From Lachnospiraceae bacterium (GTDB taxonomy: Bacteria > Bacillota > Clostridia > Lachnospirales > Lachnospiraceae): a stretch of DNA of 55,596 bases. Location: NCBI GenBank assembly GCA_910575155.1, contig CAJTDX010000021.1:1-55596 (forward strand), read 5' to 3'. A model generated the notes under the pieces. That model had not been told where the DNA came from. It did not search any database and saw only the letters and a list, made by a program, of their open reading frames with translations. A program made the position numbers and the translations under genes. Shown here piece by piece: positions 24,875 to 34,630 of this stretch. The first letter of the stretch is position 1; each line of letters opens with the position of its first letter.

Positions 24875-24957
24875 AGGCAAAAAGAAATGAAAAGTCCACG
24901 TTGACGAAAGAACAAATCCCTAAACTGTATTGCCGTACAGTCTAGGGATTTTTCTTT
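24875..24957 (+). ncRNA. predicted antitoxin RNA of a par/Fst-like type I system
   Basis: An about 80-nt transcript predicted from the promoter at 24840-24868 to the terminator ending near 24957. It repeats two pieces of the toxin region in direct orientation. AAAAAGAAATGAAAA (24879-24893) recurs at 25064-25078 over the toxin's first codons. CCAGTAGGC (24870-24878, overlapping the predicted start) recurs at 24979-24987, at the toxin stop. The RNA could therefore pair with the toxin mRNA at the translation start and in the shared terminator. This is inferred from layout. Confidence 0.65.
24914..24951. terminator. bidirectional terminator shared by toxin mRNA and antitoxin RNA
   Basis: A 16-bp stem starting AAATCCCTA and ending TAGGGATTT, with loop TTGCCG. 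It is fully paired (one G-U) on the minus-strand RNA and has one mismatch on the plus-strand RNA. TTTTTCTTT follows on the plus side. Confidence 0.8.
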
Positions 24958-24986
24958 ACTTTTATACTGGCAAAGCACCCAGTAGG

Positions 24987-25085
24987 CTATTTGTTGCTCT
25001 TGTCATTGCTGTCTAACCATTTGATGATGTAATGGCAAACTACACCAGCCGCAACAGCAATAAAAAAAGAAATGAAAAAATCCAA
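24987..25085 (-). CDS. small hydrophobic toxin-like peptide (Fst/Ldr type)
   Basis: 32 residues from a TTG at 25085, with AGGAGG 8 bases upstream. The peptide is a single membrane helix (FFISFFIAVAAGVVCHYII) followed by KWLDSNDK and a polar tail. This is the A-x-x-x-G...WL-charged pattern of Fst/Ldr type I toxins, which damage the membrane when overproduced. GTG and TTG codons just upstream are in frame but too close to the ribosome site. An antisense RNA with matching repeats and a shared two-way terminator completes a par-like locus. Family assignment is inference from pattern and context. Confidence 0.72.
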   Translation of the reverse strand: MDFFISFFIAVAAGVVCHYIIKWLDSNDKSNK

Positions 25086-25132
25086 CGCCAACACCTCCTC
25101 CCTGTTGCCAGGTTTCGGTGAGCAACGCAAAA

Positions 25133-25138
25133 ATTATA
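25133..25138 (-). promoter_or_regulatory. extended -10 promoter of the toxin mRNA
   Basis: On the minus strand TGCTATAAT forms an extended -10 (TATAAT at 25133-25138) with only a poor -35. The toxin mRNA would run about 25126 to 24914. The rest of the 25139-25237 gap shows nothing clear. Confidence 0.65.
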
Positions 25139-25237
25139 GCATATTGTCTGATGTTATTCTATCTTTTTCTCAAAAAGTTAGACACCTGGAAATGCGGCTG
25201 ACACACTCCGATGCCTGCTGTCTCTGAAAACATTAGC

Positions 25238-26008
25238 TCACAGGGAAAACAGACGCCTGGCGTTCTCCCAGGTCGCCTCTTCCACTTCCTGTTCTGTAAT
25301 GCCTCTTAAAGCGGCAATCTCCTTTACCACATAGGGCAGATTCAGGGAAGAATTACGCTTGCCCCGGTTCGGCTCCGGAGACAGATACGGGCAGTCCGTT
25401 TCCAGCAAAATGCGCTCCAGGGGAATCTTTGCCGCAGTTTCCTTTAACTTTCTGGCATTTTTAAATGTAATCACACCGCCGATGCCTATATAATAACCCA
25501 TTTTCACGTATTCTTCCGCCATCCCGGCAGAATAAGAAAAGCAGTGTATCACGCCTGGAATCTGTTCGGCGTGCATATTTTTCATCAATTTTAACGTATC
25601 TTCGGCAGCATCTCTGGAATGAATAATAACCGGAAGGGAAATTTCTCTTGCCAGCTCCAGTTGTCTGCCAAACCAGTACTGCTGTGTGTTTTGTTCCTGA
25701 GGATCTTTTTCCCAGTAATAATCCAGCCCGATTTCTCCAATGGCCACGATCCTGGGATCGTTCGCTGTCTCTTTCAGCCATTCCATCACTTCTTCACTGA
25801 GATCCCCGATATCACTGGGATGGATTCCTATGGCGCCGTAAACAAAATCATACTGGCGGGCCAGCTCTGCCGTACGTTTACAGGCGGCAAAATCTGATCC
25901 CACATTAATAATTCTGCCAATTCCATTGGCCTGCATGGAAGACAGCAATTTATCTCTGTCTGAATCAAACTGCTTATCATCATAATGGGCATGGCTTTCA
26001 AATATCAC
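25238..26008 (-). CDS. tatD: TatD family hydrolase
   Basis: 256 residues, a complete TIM-barrel metal hydrolase. Metal-binding segments are FESHAHYDD, GEIGLDYYW, PVIIHSRDA, GVIHCFSYS and ETDCPYLSPEP. TatD proteins are 3'-exonucleases/DNases active on damaged DNA and RNA. The start is a GTG (26006-26008), with AAAGGA about 10 bases upstream. It lies 21 bp after metG, a neighbour pair common in Firmicutes (metG-tatD-rsmA region). Confidence 0.95.
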   Translation of the reverse strand: MIFESHAHYDDKQFDSDRDKLLSSMQANGIGRIINVGSDFAACKRTAELARQYDFVYGAIGIHPSDIGDLSEEVMEWLKETANDPRIVAIGEIGLDYYWEKDPQEQNTQQYWFGRQLELAREISLPVIIHSRDAAEDTLKLMKNMHAEQIPGVIHCFSYSAGMAEEYVKMGYYIGIGGVITFKNARKLKETAAKIPLERILLETDCPYLSPEPNRGKRNSSLNLPYVVKEIAALRGITEQEVEEATWENARRLFSL

Positions 26009-26029
26009 CCTTCACACGTCCTTTCCACA

Positions 26030-28036
26030 TTAACAAATCTCTGCACCTGAAGGCATATTCTTTTCCGGAGCCAGAAGGGCCAGTTCCCCGTTTTCATCCT
26101 CTGCGCACAGAAGCATTCCCTCTGACAGCACGCCGGCAAGTTTGGCAGGTTTTAAATTTACCAGTACCATAACCTTTTTGCCAACCATTTCTTCCGGAGA
26201 ATAGTATTTGCGGATACCAGAGACAATCTGCTTTACCTGACTGCCAATGCGCACCTGGGAACAGAGAAGCTTCTTGGATTTTGCCACTGCCTCACAGGCA
26301 ATGATTTCCCCCACCTGGAACTGCATTTTGATGAAATCCTCGTATGAAATTTCTTCCTTTGCAGGAAGATCAATTACCGTTTCTTCACCCTCTTCGCTCT
26401 CCGGTTCTTCTCCCATGGCTCTCTGCTCCGCTTCAAACTCAGCTTTCTGGGCCTTACGGATCTCGTCCACCTTTTCCATAACTTCTTTTACATCCAGACG
26501 GGCAAACAGGATTTCCGGCTTCTCCGTCACTTTTGTTCCGCTCTCATACAGACCAAACTGATCCAGAATCTGGAAGTCCCTGAGTCCGGTATTTAACTGC
26601 GCCGCAATTTTTTCTGCTGTTTCCGGCAAAAAACTGTGCAGTAAAGAGGCTGCAATCGTAATGGATTCTGTCAGATTGTACAGCACCTCGCCAAGACGTG
26701 CTTTCCTGGCTTCATCCTTCGCTAATACCCATGGCTCTGTCTCATCAATATATTTATTGCTGCGCCTGAGCAGGGTAAATACCTCTGAAATGGCGTCCGC
26801 CACTCTGAGATCATCCATTTTCGCTTTTACTTTATCTCTCGCCGCTGCCGCAATTGATTTTAATTCCTGATCCACCGCTTCCTCTGCTCCGGTTTTCTCC
26901 ACAACTCCGCCAAAATATTTATTGCACATGGAAATGGTCCGGTTTACCAGATTGCCCAGAATGTTGGCAAGATCAGAGTTGAGCCGTTCTACAACCAGCT
27001 CCCATGTAATGATTCCGTCATTTTCAAAAGGCATTTCATGAAGCACAAAATACCTGGTGGCGTCCACGCCAAAGAGCTTTACCATATCGTCTGCGTAAAT
27101 CACATTACCCTTTGATTTACTCATCTTTTCCCCTCCCTGCAGCAGCCAGGGATGTCCAAATACCTGTTTTGGCAGCGGCAGCTCCAGCGCCATCAGAAAA
27201 ATCGGCCAGTAAATGGTGTGGAAACGAATGATATCCTTACCAATCAGATGCAGGTCGGCAGGCCAGTTTTTATGAAACAGTTCTGCAGAATTTCCCTGTG
27301 CATCATAACCGATTTTTGTGATATAGTTGGTCAGCGCGTCCAGCCACACATAGACTACATGCTTGGGATCAAAATCTACTGGTATTCCCCAGCTAAAAGA
27401 TGTTCTGGACACGCAGAGGTCCTGAAGTCCGGGCAGCAGGAAGTTATTCATCATCTCATTTTTTCTGGATACCGGCTGGATAAATTCCGGATGGCTGTTA
27501 ATATGTTCTATAAGCCTGTCCGCATATTTACTCATCTTAAAAAAGTATGCTTCTTCTTTTGCAGGCTTTACGTCCCGTCCGCAGTCGGGGCATTTTCCGT
27601 CTGCTAACTGAGATTCTGTCCAGAAGGACTCGCAGGGCGTACAGTACATCCCCTCATAAGCCCCTTTATAAATATCTCCCTTTTCATATAATTTCTTAAA
27701 AATTTTCTTTACCTGAGTCTCATGGTCTTTATCGGTCGTGCGGACAAAATTATCATAAGAAGAATTCATCATATCCCAGATGTCTTTTACCTGAGCGGCA
27801 ACCTGGTCCACATACTTCTGGGGCGTAACCCCGGTTTTTTCCGCTTTTTCCTGTATTTTCTGTCCATGTTCGTCGGTTCCGGTCTGGAAATAGACGTCAT
27901 AGCCTTCCTGGCGTTTAAACCTGGCGATACTGTCCGCCAATACAATCTCATAAGTATTGCCGATATGAGGTTTGCCAGACGTATATGCTATCGCTGTGGT
28001 TATATAATATTTTCCTTTACTGCATTTTGTACACAT
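26030..28036 (-). CDS. metG: methionyl-tRNA synthetase
   Basis: 668 residues. The class I HIGH-like motif is HIGN (SGKPHIGNTYE), a zinc-type insertion has CTPCESF and CPDC, and the KMSKS motif is exact (GGEKMSKSKGN). The C-terminal tRNA-binding EMAP-like domain starts near FIKMQFQVGEI. It charges tRNA-Met. GGAGGAACATAC precedes the ATG. A strong hairpin terminator lies just upstream, so a promoter near 28040-28050 is not obvious; read-through from the chemoreceptor gene or attenuation is possible. Confidence 0.97.
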   Translation of the reverse strand: MCTKCSKGKYYITTAIAYTSGKPHIGNTYEIVLADSIARFKRQEGYDVYFQTGTDEHGQKIQEKAEKTGVTPQKYVDQVAAQVKDIWDMMNSSYDNFVRTTDKDHETQVKKIFKKLYEKGDIYKGAYEGMYCTPCESFWTESQLADGKCPDCGRDVKPAKEEAYFFKMSKYADRLIEHINSHPEFIQPVSRKNEMMNNFLLPGLQDLCVSRTSFSWGIPVDFDPKHVVYVWLDALTNYITKIGYDAQGNSAELFHKNWPADLHLIGKDIIRFHTIYWPIFLMALELPLPKQVFGHPWLLQGGEKMSKSKGNVIYADDMVKLFGVDATRYFVLHEMPFENDGIITWELVVERLNSDLANILGNLVNRTISMCNKYFGGVVEKTGAEEAVDQELKSIAAAARDKVKAKMDDLRVADAISEVFTLLRRSNKYIDETEPWVLAKDEARKARLGEVLYNLTESITIAASLLHSFLPETAEKIAAQLNTGLRDFQILDQFGLYESGTKVTEKPEILFARLDVKEVMEKVDEIRKAQKAEFEAEQRAMGEEPESEEGEETVIDLPAKEEISYEDFIKMQFQVGEIIACEAVAKSKKLLCSQVRIGSQVKQIVSGIRKYYSPEEMVGKKVMVLVNLKPAKLAGVLSEGMLLCAEDENGELALLAPEKNMPSGAEIC

Positions 28037-28050
28037 GTATGTTCCTCCTT

Positions 28051-28083
28051 AAAAACCGCCTTCTATGTCTCCATAGAAGGCGG
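28051..28083 (-). terminator. terminator between the chemoreceptor gene and metG
   Basis: On the minus strand a perfect 12-bp stem CCGCCTTCTATG/CATAGAAGGCGG with loop GAGA is followed by TTTTT. It sits 15 bp before the metG start. Confidence 0.9.
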
Positions 28084-28117
28084 CTGATTTCGTTTTTCAT
28101 AAAACGGCGGAAACCGC

Positions 28118-29854
28118 TTACAGGTTGACAAACCGCTCTGCCTCGTCTGTCAGTGTTCCTGCCACCTTCTGGTTATCATCCATTGCTTCCGCAATTTCAC
28201 TGATATCCTTTACAAGATCTGAAGTATTTACTGCAACATTCGTGGCTCCTTTTGCACTTTCTCCAACTGCTGTATTAATACCATTGACTGATTCTGTAAT
28301 GCTTTCCATCAATCGTTTTAAGTCCACAGACATCTCATTAAACTGAGTGACAATATCATTGACATGCTGCGCATCCTGATTATATTGTCTGCCTGCATTT
28401 ACAAAGCCTTCATAATCCGGAAGGACGTTCTCATTAATATATTTTACAATGGAATCTGCGCTGTCAATTAATGCATTCACAGCTTCAATTACCATATTAT
28501 TAATGGTCTGAATGTTGTTTGCCGCCTCTCTGCTGGAGCTTGCAAGCTGGCTGATTTCATCCGCCACCACTGCAAATCCCTTTCCTGCTTCTCCTGCTCT
28601 GGCCGCCTCGATGGAAGCATTTAAAGACAACAGATTGGTCTGGTCAGAAATACTTAAAATCTCATCTGTGAGATCGTTCACACGGTCAACGCTTTTACTG
28701 CTCTCCATAGCGCTTCTAAGCTTCTCAATGATGGAATTGATAATATCGCTGGTATGCTGTTTATTTTCAACCGCATTCTGTTCTAGGCTCTCCGCACGGT
28801 TCTGCATCTCTCCCGCATAATCATACAGACCCTGAGACGCGTCTGAAAGCTCAATAATATTTTGATCCACAACGCCTACATTTTCCTTAATGTCCGTTAT
28901 GGTAGATGATATCGTTTCCATGGATGCGGACAATTCTTCCATGACCGCAGAAATGTCCGTAGAGTTATTATTCGCCATAGATACCTTATCCGATACCAGC
29001 TTCACAATAGAACCAAGCTGCCCGGAACTGGTATTAATATGTCCCATAATTCCCTGTAATGTCTCGATAAACGTATTGATGCCAGACGCCAACGTACCAA
29101 TCTCGTCTGTACAGAAGCACTGTACGCGTTTGGTCAAATCTCCCTGTCCGGATTCGATGGTGTCAATCACATCGCGAAGCTGCGCATTGATATTAATCAA
29201 ACGCTTGCATACCCATTTCCAGCAGATAAATACCACAAACAGAAATACAAACGCGCTCAGTACCAGCAGCGTAACCGTCATATTGATTACCCTTTGATAG
29301 ACAGCCTTCTGGTGTTCCACAGCCTCCTGCATACCGGCTTTATTTACAGAAACCATATCCTGCATCTGTGCCGTCAACGCCACGCCTGCCTCTCTTAAAT
29401 CTTTATTTGCATAGGCGGACGCCACCTTTTCCTGATTGCTGGCACTGTAATTGAGAATCTGATCATATATTACTAAATAATCTTCATAATCTGCTTTAAA
29501 TTGTTCAAACGACTGCTTTTCTTCCTCTGAGACAAGCCCCTTTTCATATTCCGCAAACAAATCACTGATCGTGGCTTTTAATTCATCTGCTTCTTCCACC
29601 AGCGTCTGCTTGGAATCCTTATTCTGTTCTACAATATGGGCAAACGCTACCCGGCGCAGCGTCTGGTATGCAGTCGCCGTATCGCCCAACTTTTCAATAT
29701 TTGATGCATACTTTCCGGAAATTTCCTCACTTGCTTTCATAAGCTGATTTGCGCTCTGGAAACTCACCATTCCTAATACCAGCATAAGACAACCCAAAAG
29801 GGCAACCGGAATTAAAATCTTGTACCTGATACTCAAATTTTTTAAGAATGTCAT
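28118..29854 (-). CDS. methyl-accepting chemotaxis protein with 4-helix-bundle sensor
   Basis: 578 residues. A first membrane segment (about 13-32) is followed by an all-helical periplasmic domain of 4HB_MCP type, a second membrane segment (about 190-213), a HAMP linker, and a signalling domain with the hairpin tip [28 protein letters not shown]. The ligand is unknown. GGAGGAGG precedes the ATG. It stands alone before metG, separated by a terminator. Confidence 0.93.
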   Translation of the reverse strand: MTFLKNLSIRYKILIPVALLGCLMLVLGMVSFQSANQLMKASEEISGKYASNIEKLGDTATAYQTLRRVAFAHIVEQNKDSKQTLVEEADELKATISDLFAEYEKGLVSEEEKQSFEQFKADYEDYLVIYDQILNYSASNQEKVASAYANKDLREAGVALTAQMQDMVSVNKAGMQEAVEHQKAVYQRVINMTVTLLVLSAFVFLFVVFICWKWVCKRLININAQLRDVIDTIESGQGDLTKRVQCFCTDEIGTLASGINTFIETLQGIMGHINTSSGQLGSIVKLVSDKVSMANNNSTDISAVMEELSASMETISSTITDIKENVGVVDQNIIELSDASQGLYDYAGEMQNRAESLEQNAVENKQHTSDIINSIIEKLRSAMESSKSVDRVNDLTDEILSISDQTNLLSLNASIEAARAGEAGKGFAVVADEISQLASSSREAANNIQTINNMVIEAVNALIDSADSIVKYINENVLPDYEGFVNAGRQYNQDAQHVNDIVTQFNEMSVDLKRLMESITESVNGINTAVGESAKGATNVAVNTSDLVKDISEIAEAMDDNQKVAGTLTDEAERFVNL

Positions 29855-29975
29855 TTTTCCTCCTCCTATAATTTAATAGTTCTTTCCTTCTTGCGCTATT
29901 CCCACACTGATTATTATAATACATTTTCCGGTTCAAGTCATCAAATTCTTATATTTTTTCACAAACATGCGGATT

Positions 29976-30743
29976 TTACGGAATCCTTTTCGCCACCACC
30001 ACAAATCTCTGATCTCCTCCCGCATCCGAGCAGGTTGAAAGCGTCAAAAAAGTATCTCCATATTCCGCGGTAACTCCTGTATCGTATAGAGACATGCTTT
30101 TTACATTATCATAAAAATCCTCAAATTCTGTCTCTGTAGCGGCATGATAGAATTGATAATATGGATACGCATCCTCCTGTGAAAGAGAGGTTTCAAAAAC
30201 CGACAGAATCTGGTATGACCGTTCCTCATAAATGGTATCGAACGAGATCAAATCATGTTCTCTGTAAAAATTTTCACTTCTGTAACTGTCCAATGCGCCA
30301 AACATAGAACCATCTTTCATATTATGTCCATAGATAATGACGTTTGTCCCCGGCGTATGCACATCTGCCAGCCCCTTTATATACAGGCATCCATATTTAT
30401 CCTCTTCCTTATAAAAATTATGAGATAAATAGTACGTATCTTCCTCACACTGCACCACAGGATCATCAATGCCAGTCCCCGCAATCACAAGCCATCCGGT
30501 CAGATCGCTGTTTTGACTGTAGAGGGTTTTAAATTTATCCAGGCATGTCCTGTCAGCTTTTTTGCTTAGATCTGCGCTCTTGTGACCGCTCTTTTCCTCT
30601 GTTTCTAATAAATTTTTTAACTCCTTCTCCTGCGCCTTATGCTGAAAAGACAAATAGTATGCCTGACCCACTGGAATCAGGCATACTACTGCAACCAGAA
30701 GAAGTATCGCTCTTAGCAGACGAATCCTCCTCCTATTTTTCAC
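29976..30743 (-). CDS. srtB: class B sortase
   Basis: 255 residues from a GTG at 30743, with GGAGGG 6 bases upstream. An N-terminal membrane anchor (LLRAILLLVAVVCLIP) is followed by the sortase barrel. Catalytic residues are His in YGHNMKDGSMF, Cys in TLSTCSD and Arg in QRFVVVAKR. The two-helix start (DKFKTLYSQNSDLTGWL) and inserted helices are typical of class B. It cleaves a sorting signal and attaches the protein to the wall. Its start lies 11 bp inside the end of the large surface-protein gene, so that protein is the likely substrate. Confidence 0.92.
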   Translation of the reverse strand: MKNRRRIRLLRAILLLVAVVCLIPVGQAYYLSFQHKAQEKELKNLLETEEKSGHKSADLSKKADRTCLDKFKTLYSQNSDLTGWLVIAGTGIDDPVVQCEEDTYYLSHNFYKEEDKYGCLYIKGLADVHTPGTNVIIYGHNMKDGSMFGALDSYRSENFYREHDLISFDTIYEERSYQILSVFETSLSQEDAYPYYQFYHAATETEFEDFYDNVKSMSLYDTGVTAEYGDTFLTLSTCSDAGGDQRFVVVAKRIP

Positions 30744-33700
30744 ACACTTCCCTCCATTCACCGGAAACATTACGTCCTATGCTGTGGTAATATGCCAGCA
30801 GCAGGAAAATTAAAGCAAGGGCAAACATCCTTCGAATCCTTCCTTTCCCCTTCGCCCATTTCACCAGACGCAATACCAGCTCCTGCTTCTTCTCCTCCGT
30901 CATCCCATGCTCTCTGAAATACAACAGCAAATAGGAAAAGCCTGCGATCATGGAAACTGTGGCATAAATCTCCACCCGGGAATGATCCCCTGTCTGCGGC
31001 TCCTGTACCGGAGGCGTCATATTGGTTCCCCGGATATCCGCCTGTATCTGACGGACGCTTTCATACCCGGCATTATCAACGGCTTTCACTTGAAATACAT
31101 GACTCCCGGAACCGAGGATTTCCACGGTAAATTCATAGGACGCTACCAGACCGTTACGGAATAATTTCTCCGGAAGAAAAACCTCCTGGTTTTCATCCAC
31201 CTGATATGAAATACTGGCAATTCCTCCCGAAACATTCCCGTCTCTATCATCCTCGACCTTCACATTTATGGCGACGGCATTTCCTTTCTGTCCAGAACCA
31301 TCCATGTTTAACTGGATATCCGGCGCATTGTCTTCTACAATAATCCCGCCTCCTTCTGCCGTGAGCACCTTCTTTGCAGACCTGTTCCCCGCACGGTCGC
31401 TGCCAGTCATGGTTATACTTCCGATAAAATCCTCTGATACCGTAAACTCTGCCGTAGTTTTCCCATTTCTGGTTCTTATTCTGGCTTTTCCTTTCATCGC
31501 TGTGCCGCTCCCGGTTTTTACCGCCAAAACCGGCATCCCGATGCCGCCGTATATCTGCGTATAATCTGCTTTGATCTGCGCCGTCTTCTTTTCTTTTACA
31601 AGTTCTGCCGGAATCAGCTCATATTCCGCCTCTCTGACTCCGCTGCCTTCGTCTGTGACTGGCACGGTAATCTTTAAACTCTTCTTGCGAAGAATCCATT
31701 GGAGCACGTCTTTATGCCCTGCTTCATAAGATGCTTCTCCCAGTTCCGGAGGTATTTCATCCGCCCATTTTGCATAAAGCGTCACAGATTCAGACGAAGT
31801 ATTTTCTTCCACAGTACGGGCAAAATCCCACTGGTTTCCCTGTGTGCCGGACCTGTCCAGGTACCAGCCCTTGAAATTGTACCCCGTACGTTCAGGCGCC
31901 TCCACACTCTCTAAAAGCATACCATAGCGCACGCTTTGGGGGTCTGGCTCTTCCCCTTCCCCTCCATTTAAGTCAAAATCCACTTCATATATATTCCTGT
32001 CATAGAAGAATCTTAAGATCAGACTCCCGTCCGCTTTCACGGTTCCGAAACTGCGGCTTAAAGCATGTGACTTATTCTCCGTAAAACCAGGATATTTCTT
32101 TGCCTGCGCTTCCACGGCGGAATCGGTAAACGCTGTGAACTCTTCCGTCTCTGTCCGCACATACTGACTGCCAGATCCTTCCTGCTGGTAATGCTCCACG
32201 CGGTATGACACTTTGTCAGTCTCCCATATCGCGTAAAGGATCGTGTCTTCTTCAAAGTTCTGTTCACTTCCTGCCGCATAGGAAACTCCGGTTCCTTCCG
32301 CCTCAGTATTCCAGCCCTGGAATGTGTAGCCTTCCCGTTCCGGTTCCGGCATAAGCGTAAATGTTGCAGGTTTATAAGTAATTCCTTCCTTATGTACATT
32401 GGCACGGCATGCCTTTATCTCTCCGGCTTCTGCCCCCGCCTCTCCTTCATAGGACAGGGAAACATCCTTCTCATAGATACCGTAATATTCGGAATCTGCT
32501 GTGAGCGTAAGCTCGCTCCCTGCCTCGATTTCCCCGGTATATCCGTTATACTCACTGTCCCATCCAACCTGTTTCCAGCCTTCCATCTCCTGAAGCTCAG
32601 GAGCTTTTACAGTTGCCGTGACTGCATCCCCGTCAATGGCTGCAGACCTTACGTCTGTCTTTCCTTCACTGCCGGAATAAAAGACAGCGGATAATGTTTT
32701 CTGGAACATGGCATATAAGGTGGTATCTTCTTTGATCTGGCACAGATCGCCTTCCTGATACATTGTTCCGCTGCCATCCGCTTCTGTATTCCAGCCTGTA
32801 AACGCAGATCCGGGGCGCGCCGCTCCCGGAATCACAGTAAATTCTGCTGAACGTACCGTTAATTCTTCATGCGCGTTGGCGCGGCACTCTCCATACGCTT
32901 CCTTCGGATATCCCTCCAGGCCTTTTGCCTCATAGGTAAGAACCACGTCTTTTTGATAAACGCCATAGTAACTGGCATCATCTGTCAGCGTAATTTCATC
33001 CCCGGCATGAAGTTCCCCGCTGTAGCTTTCCTGCGCAAGATCCCATCCAACGGCTGTCCAGCCTTCTTTTGCAAGAGAGCTTTGGCCGCCGGATTCCGGC
33101 TCCATCTTTAATGTTTTCAATTCCGGCATACGGATTTTCCCGCTGACAGCGTCTCTGGGAATCTCCACAATGATCTCTTCTTTTGCTCCCGCGCCGCCGG
33201 AATAAAAATAAACGTGCAGAGATTCCTTAAAGACCGCATATAAAGTCAGATCTGTCTCTGTCTCCAGAAGATCCCCTTCCCGGTACATTTTCCCCGTACC
33301 GTCTTTTTTTGTATTCCAGCCGGCAAAGGCGCTGCCATAACGCACCGCTGCCGGAGCCACGGTAAACTGCGCCGGAACGCAGGTAACTTCCTCATGTACA
33401 TTGGCATAATTATGTGCGGCCGCCTGTTGTGGAACAACATCTGCCAGCTCCGCCTCATAGGAGAGAACTACATCCTTCTGATAAATCCCGTAATACGCTT
33501 GATCTTCGCTGACGCTAACCTCCTGCCCGGGAGCAAATTCCGCTGTATACTGGTCTTTCGCCGTATTCCAGCCCACGGCAGTCCACCCCTCCATATTCTG
33601 AAGCTGTGGCGTTTTTACCGTTTCGCTTTCTGCACCAGCCAAAACCAATACGGTTTTTGTCTCCTTCTGTCCGGCGCCGCCGGAATAAAAATCAGCCGAC

Positions 33701-34578
33701 AGTTCTGTCTCTTCACGGCTCTCGGCAAATAAATCCGTATCATTATGATCCCCAGGTTTAACCTCAGGAATCAGCGTCTCATCCTCTTGTTCAAGTTCTC
33801 CCGTTTTTATCTCTTTTGGCTCTGAGTTTTCTTCCCTCTTCTGCTTATGCGCTTTCTCCTGGCTGCCGTCGACTGTGACTGTAATCACAGGCAATTCCGC
33901 GCCCAAAGCCAGACTGAAATTTTCCGGAATCACTGGCGTAAACTTATAAACGCCCGCTGTTTCCTGATCATACTCTGGTTCGCTGATCCAGGTAATCCCG
34001 TCGATCTCTGTTGTTTCTGTTGTATTCTGCCCCGCTTCCAGCTCCGGCTCTGCCGCTGCGTTTGTATCTTTCACGTCCGCTTCTTCTGATGCTGCATCCG
34101 TACCTTTCACATCTGCTTCTTCTGCTGCATCTGTACCTTTCACGCCCGCTTCTTCTGCTGCATCCGTACCTTTCACGTCCGCTTCTTCTGCTGAGGGCAA
34201 AGACTCCTGCGGCTCGCTCTGAGGCTGCAAATCGGCGGCTTGTTCCAGTTCTTCCGCCTCTGCGTCCAAAGCTTCCGTCTGCGGCCCGCCAGAACCTTCC
34301 TCCACCGAACGGCATACTGCTGTCAGTTGTACGGGAAGCTTAAGCTCCTCCAAATCCGTTCCCAAAGGAACTTCCTGCCTTTTGATCTCTTCCGGCAAAC
34401 CGGGAAACATTACAATTTCCTGCCGCTGCGCCGCCAGCGCCAAAGATCCATAATGTTCCAGGGGCAGCGACGCCAGCGACAGACAGATGCAGAGCAGTCC
34501 CACAAGCAAACGCTGGCCCAGGGGATGTTTTCTGTACTGTCGGGATTTTCCGGGGGGATTGTTCTCTTTCTTTTTCAT
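30733..34578 (-). CDS. large secreted surface protein with InlB-type repeats, probable sortase substrate
   Basis: 1281 residues. Signal sequence (about 22-50). Residues 130-175 hold four 11-residue repeats of the EEADVKGTDAA type. Three units of about 115 residues then follow, each with FYSG, GWTAVGW, YYGIYQKDVVLSYE and a F.GWNT..DGTG...EGD...LYA InlB-B/Flg_new motif. Further InlB-type and immunoglobulin-like domains precede the C terminus. EPQTGD plus a membrane segment (VEIYATVSMIAGFSYLLLYF) looks like a sorting signal, but some 60 residues follow with a second membrane segment (MFALALIFLLLAYY). Likely a wall-anchored adhesin or structural protein; the function is not known. Confidence 0.85.
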   Translation of the reverse strand: MKKKENNPPGKSRQYRKHPLGQRLLVGLLCICLSLASLPLEHYGSLALAAQRQEIVMFPGLPEEIKRQEVPLGTDLEELKLPVQLTAVCRSVEEGSGGPQTEALDAEAEELEQAADLQPQSEPQESLPSAEEADVKGTDAAEEAGVKGTDAAEEADVKGTDAASEEADVKDTNAAAEPELEAGQNTTETTEIDGITWISEPEYDQETAGVYKFTPVIPENFSLALGAELPVITVTVDGSQEKAHKQKREENSEPKEIKTGELEQEDETLIPEVKPGDHNDTDLFAESREETELSADFYSGGAGQKETKTVLVLAGAESETVKTPQLQNMEGWTAVGWNTAKDQYTAEFAPGQEVSVSEDQAYYGIYQKDVVLSYEAELADVVPQQAAAHNYANVHEEVTCVPAQFTVAPAAVRYGSAFAGWNTKKDGTGKMYREGDLLETETDLTLYAVFKESLHVYFYSGGAGAKEEIIVEIPRDAVSGKIRMPELKTLKMEPESGGQSSLAKEGWTAVGWDLAQESYSGELHAGDEITLTDDASYYGVYQKDVVLTYEAKGLEGYPKEAYGECRANAHEELTVRSAEFTVIPGAARPGSAFTGWNTEADGSGTMYQEGDLCQIKEDTTLYAMFQKTLSAVFYSGSEGKTDVRSAAIDGDAVTATVKAPELQEMEGWKQVGWDSEYNGYTGEIEAGSELTLTADSEYYGIYEKDVSLSYEGEAGAEAGEIKACRANVHKEGITYKPATFTLMPEPEREGYTFQGWNTEAEGTGVSYAAGSEQNFEEDTILYAIWETDKVSYRVEHYQQEGSGSQYVRTETEEFTAFTDSAVEAQAKKYPGFTENKSHALSRSFGTVKADGSLILRFFYDRNIYEVDFDLNGGEGEEPDPQSVRYGMLLESVEAPERTGYNFKGWYLDRSGTQGNQWDFARTVEENTSSESVTLYAKWADEIPPELGEASYEAGHKDVLQWILRKKSLKITVPVTDEGSGVREAEYELIPAELVKEKKTAQIKADYTQIYGGIGMPVLAVKTGSGTAMKGKARIRTRNGKTTAEFTVSEDFIGSITMTGSDRAGNRSAKKVLTAEGGGIIVEDNAPDIQLNMDGSGQKGNAVAINVKVEDDRDGNVSGGIASISYQVDENQEVFLPEKLFRNGLVASYEFTVEILGSGSHVFQVKAVDNAGYESVRQIQADIRGTNMTPPVQEPQTGDHSRVEIYATVSMIAGFSYLLLYFREHGMTEEKKQELVLRLVKWAKGKGRIRRMFALALIFLLLAYYHSIGRNVSGEWREVCEK
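34054..34191 (-). repeat. 33-bp tandem repeats inside the surface-protein gene
   Basis: Four degenerate 33-bp units encode EEADVKGTDAA-like repeats (one unit is extended by one codon). Such repeats expand and contract easily, so length variation between strains is expected. Confidence 0.85.
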
Positions 34579-34630
34579 CTTATGACCACGCTCCTTGTGT
34601 AAAACCGTACATCCTGTCGTTTACAGTGTT

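Noticed and set aside
28037-28117. T-box or riboswitch before metG
   Set aside because: No T-box core or specifier; only a simple terminator hairpin is present.
34054-34191. CRISPR-like repeats
   Set aside because: The 33-bp repeats are in frame in a protein gene, have no spacers, and no cas gene is present. No CRISPR array was seen in the window.
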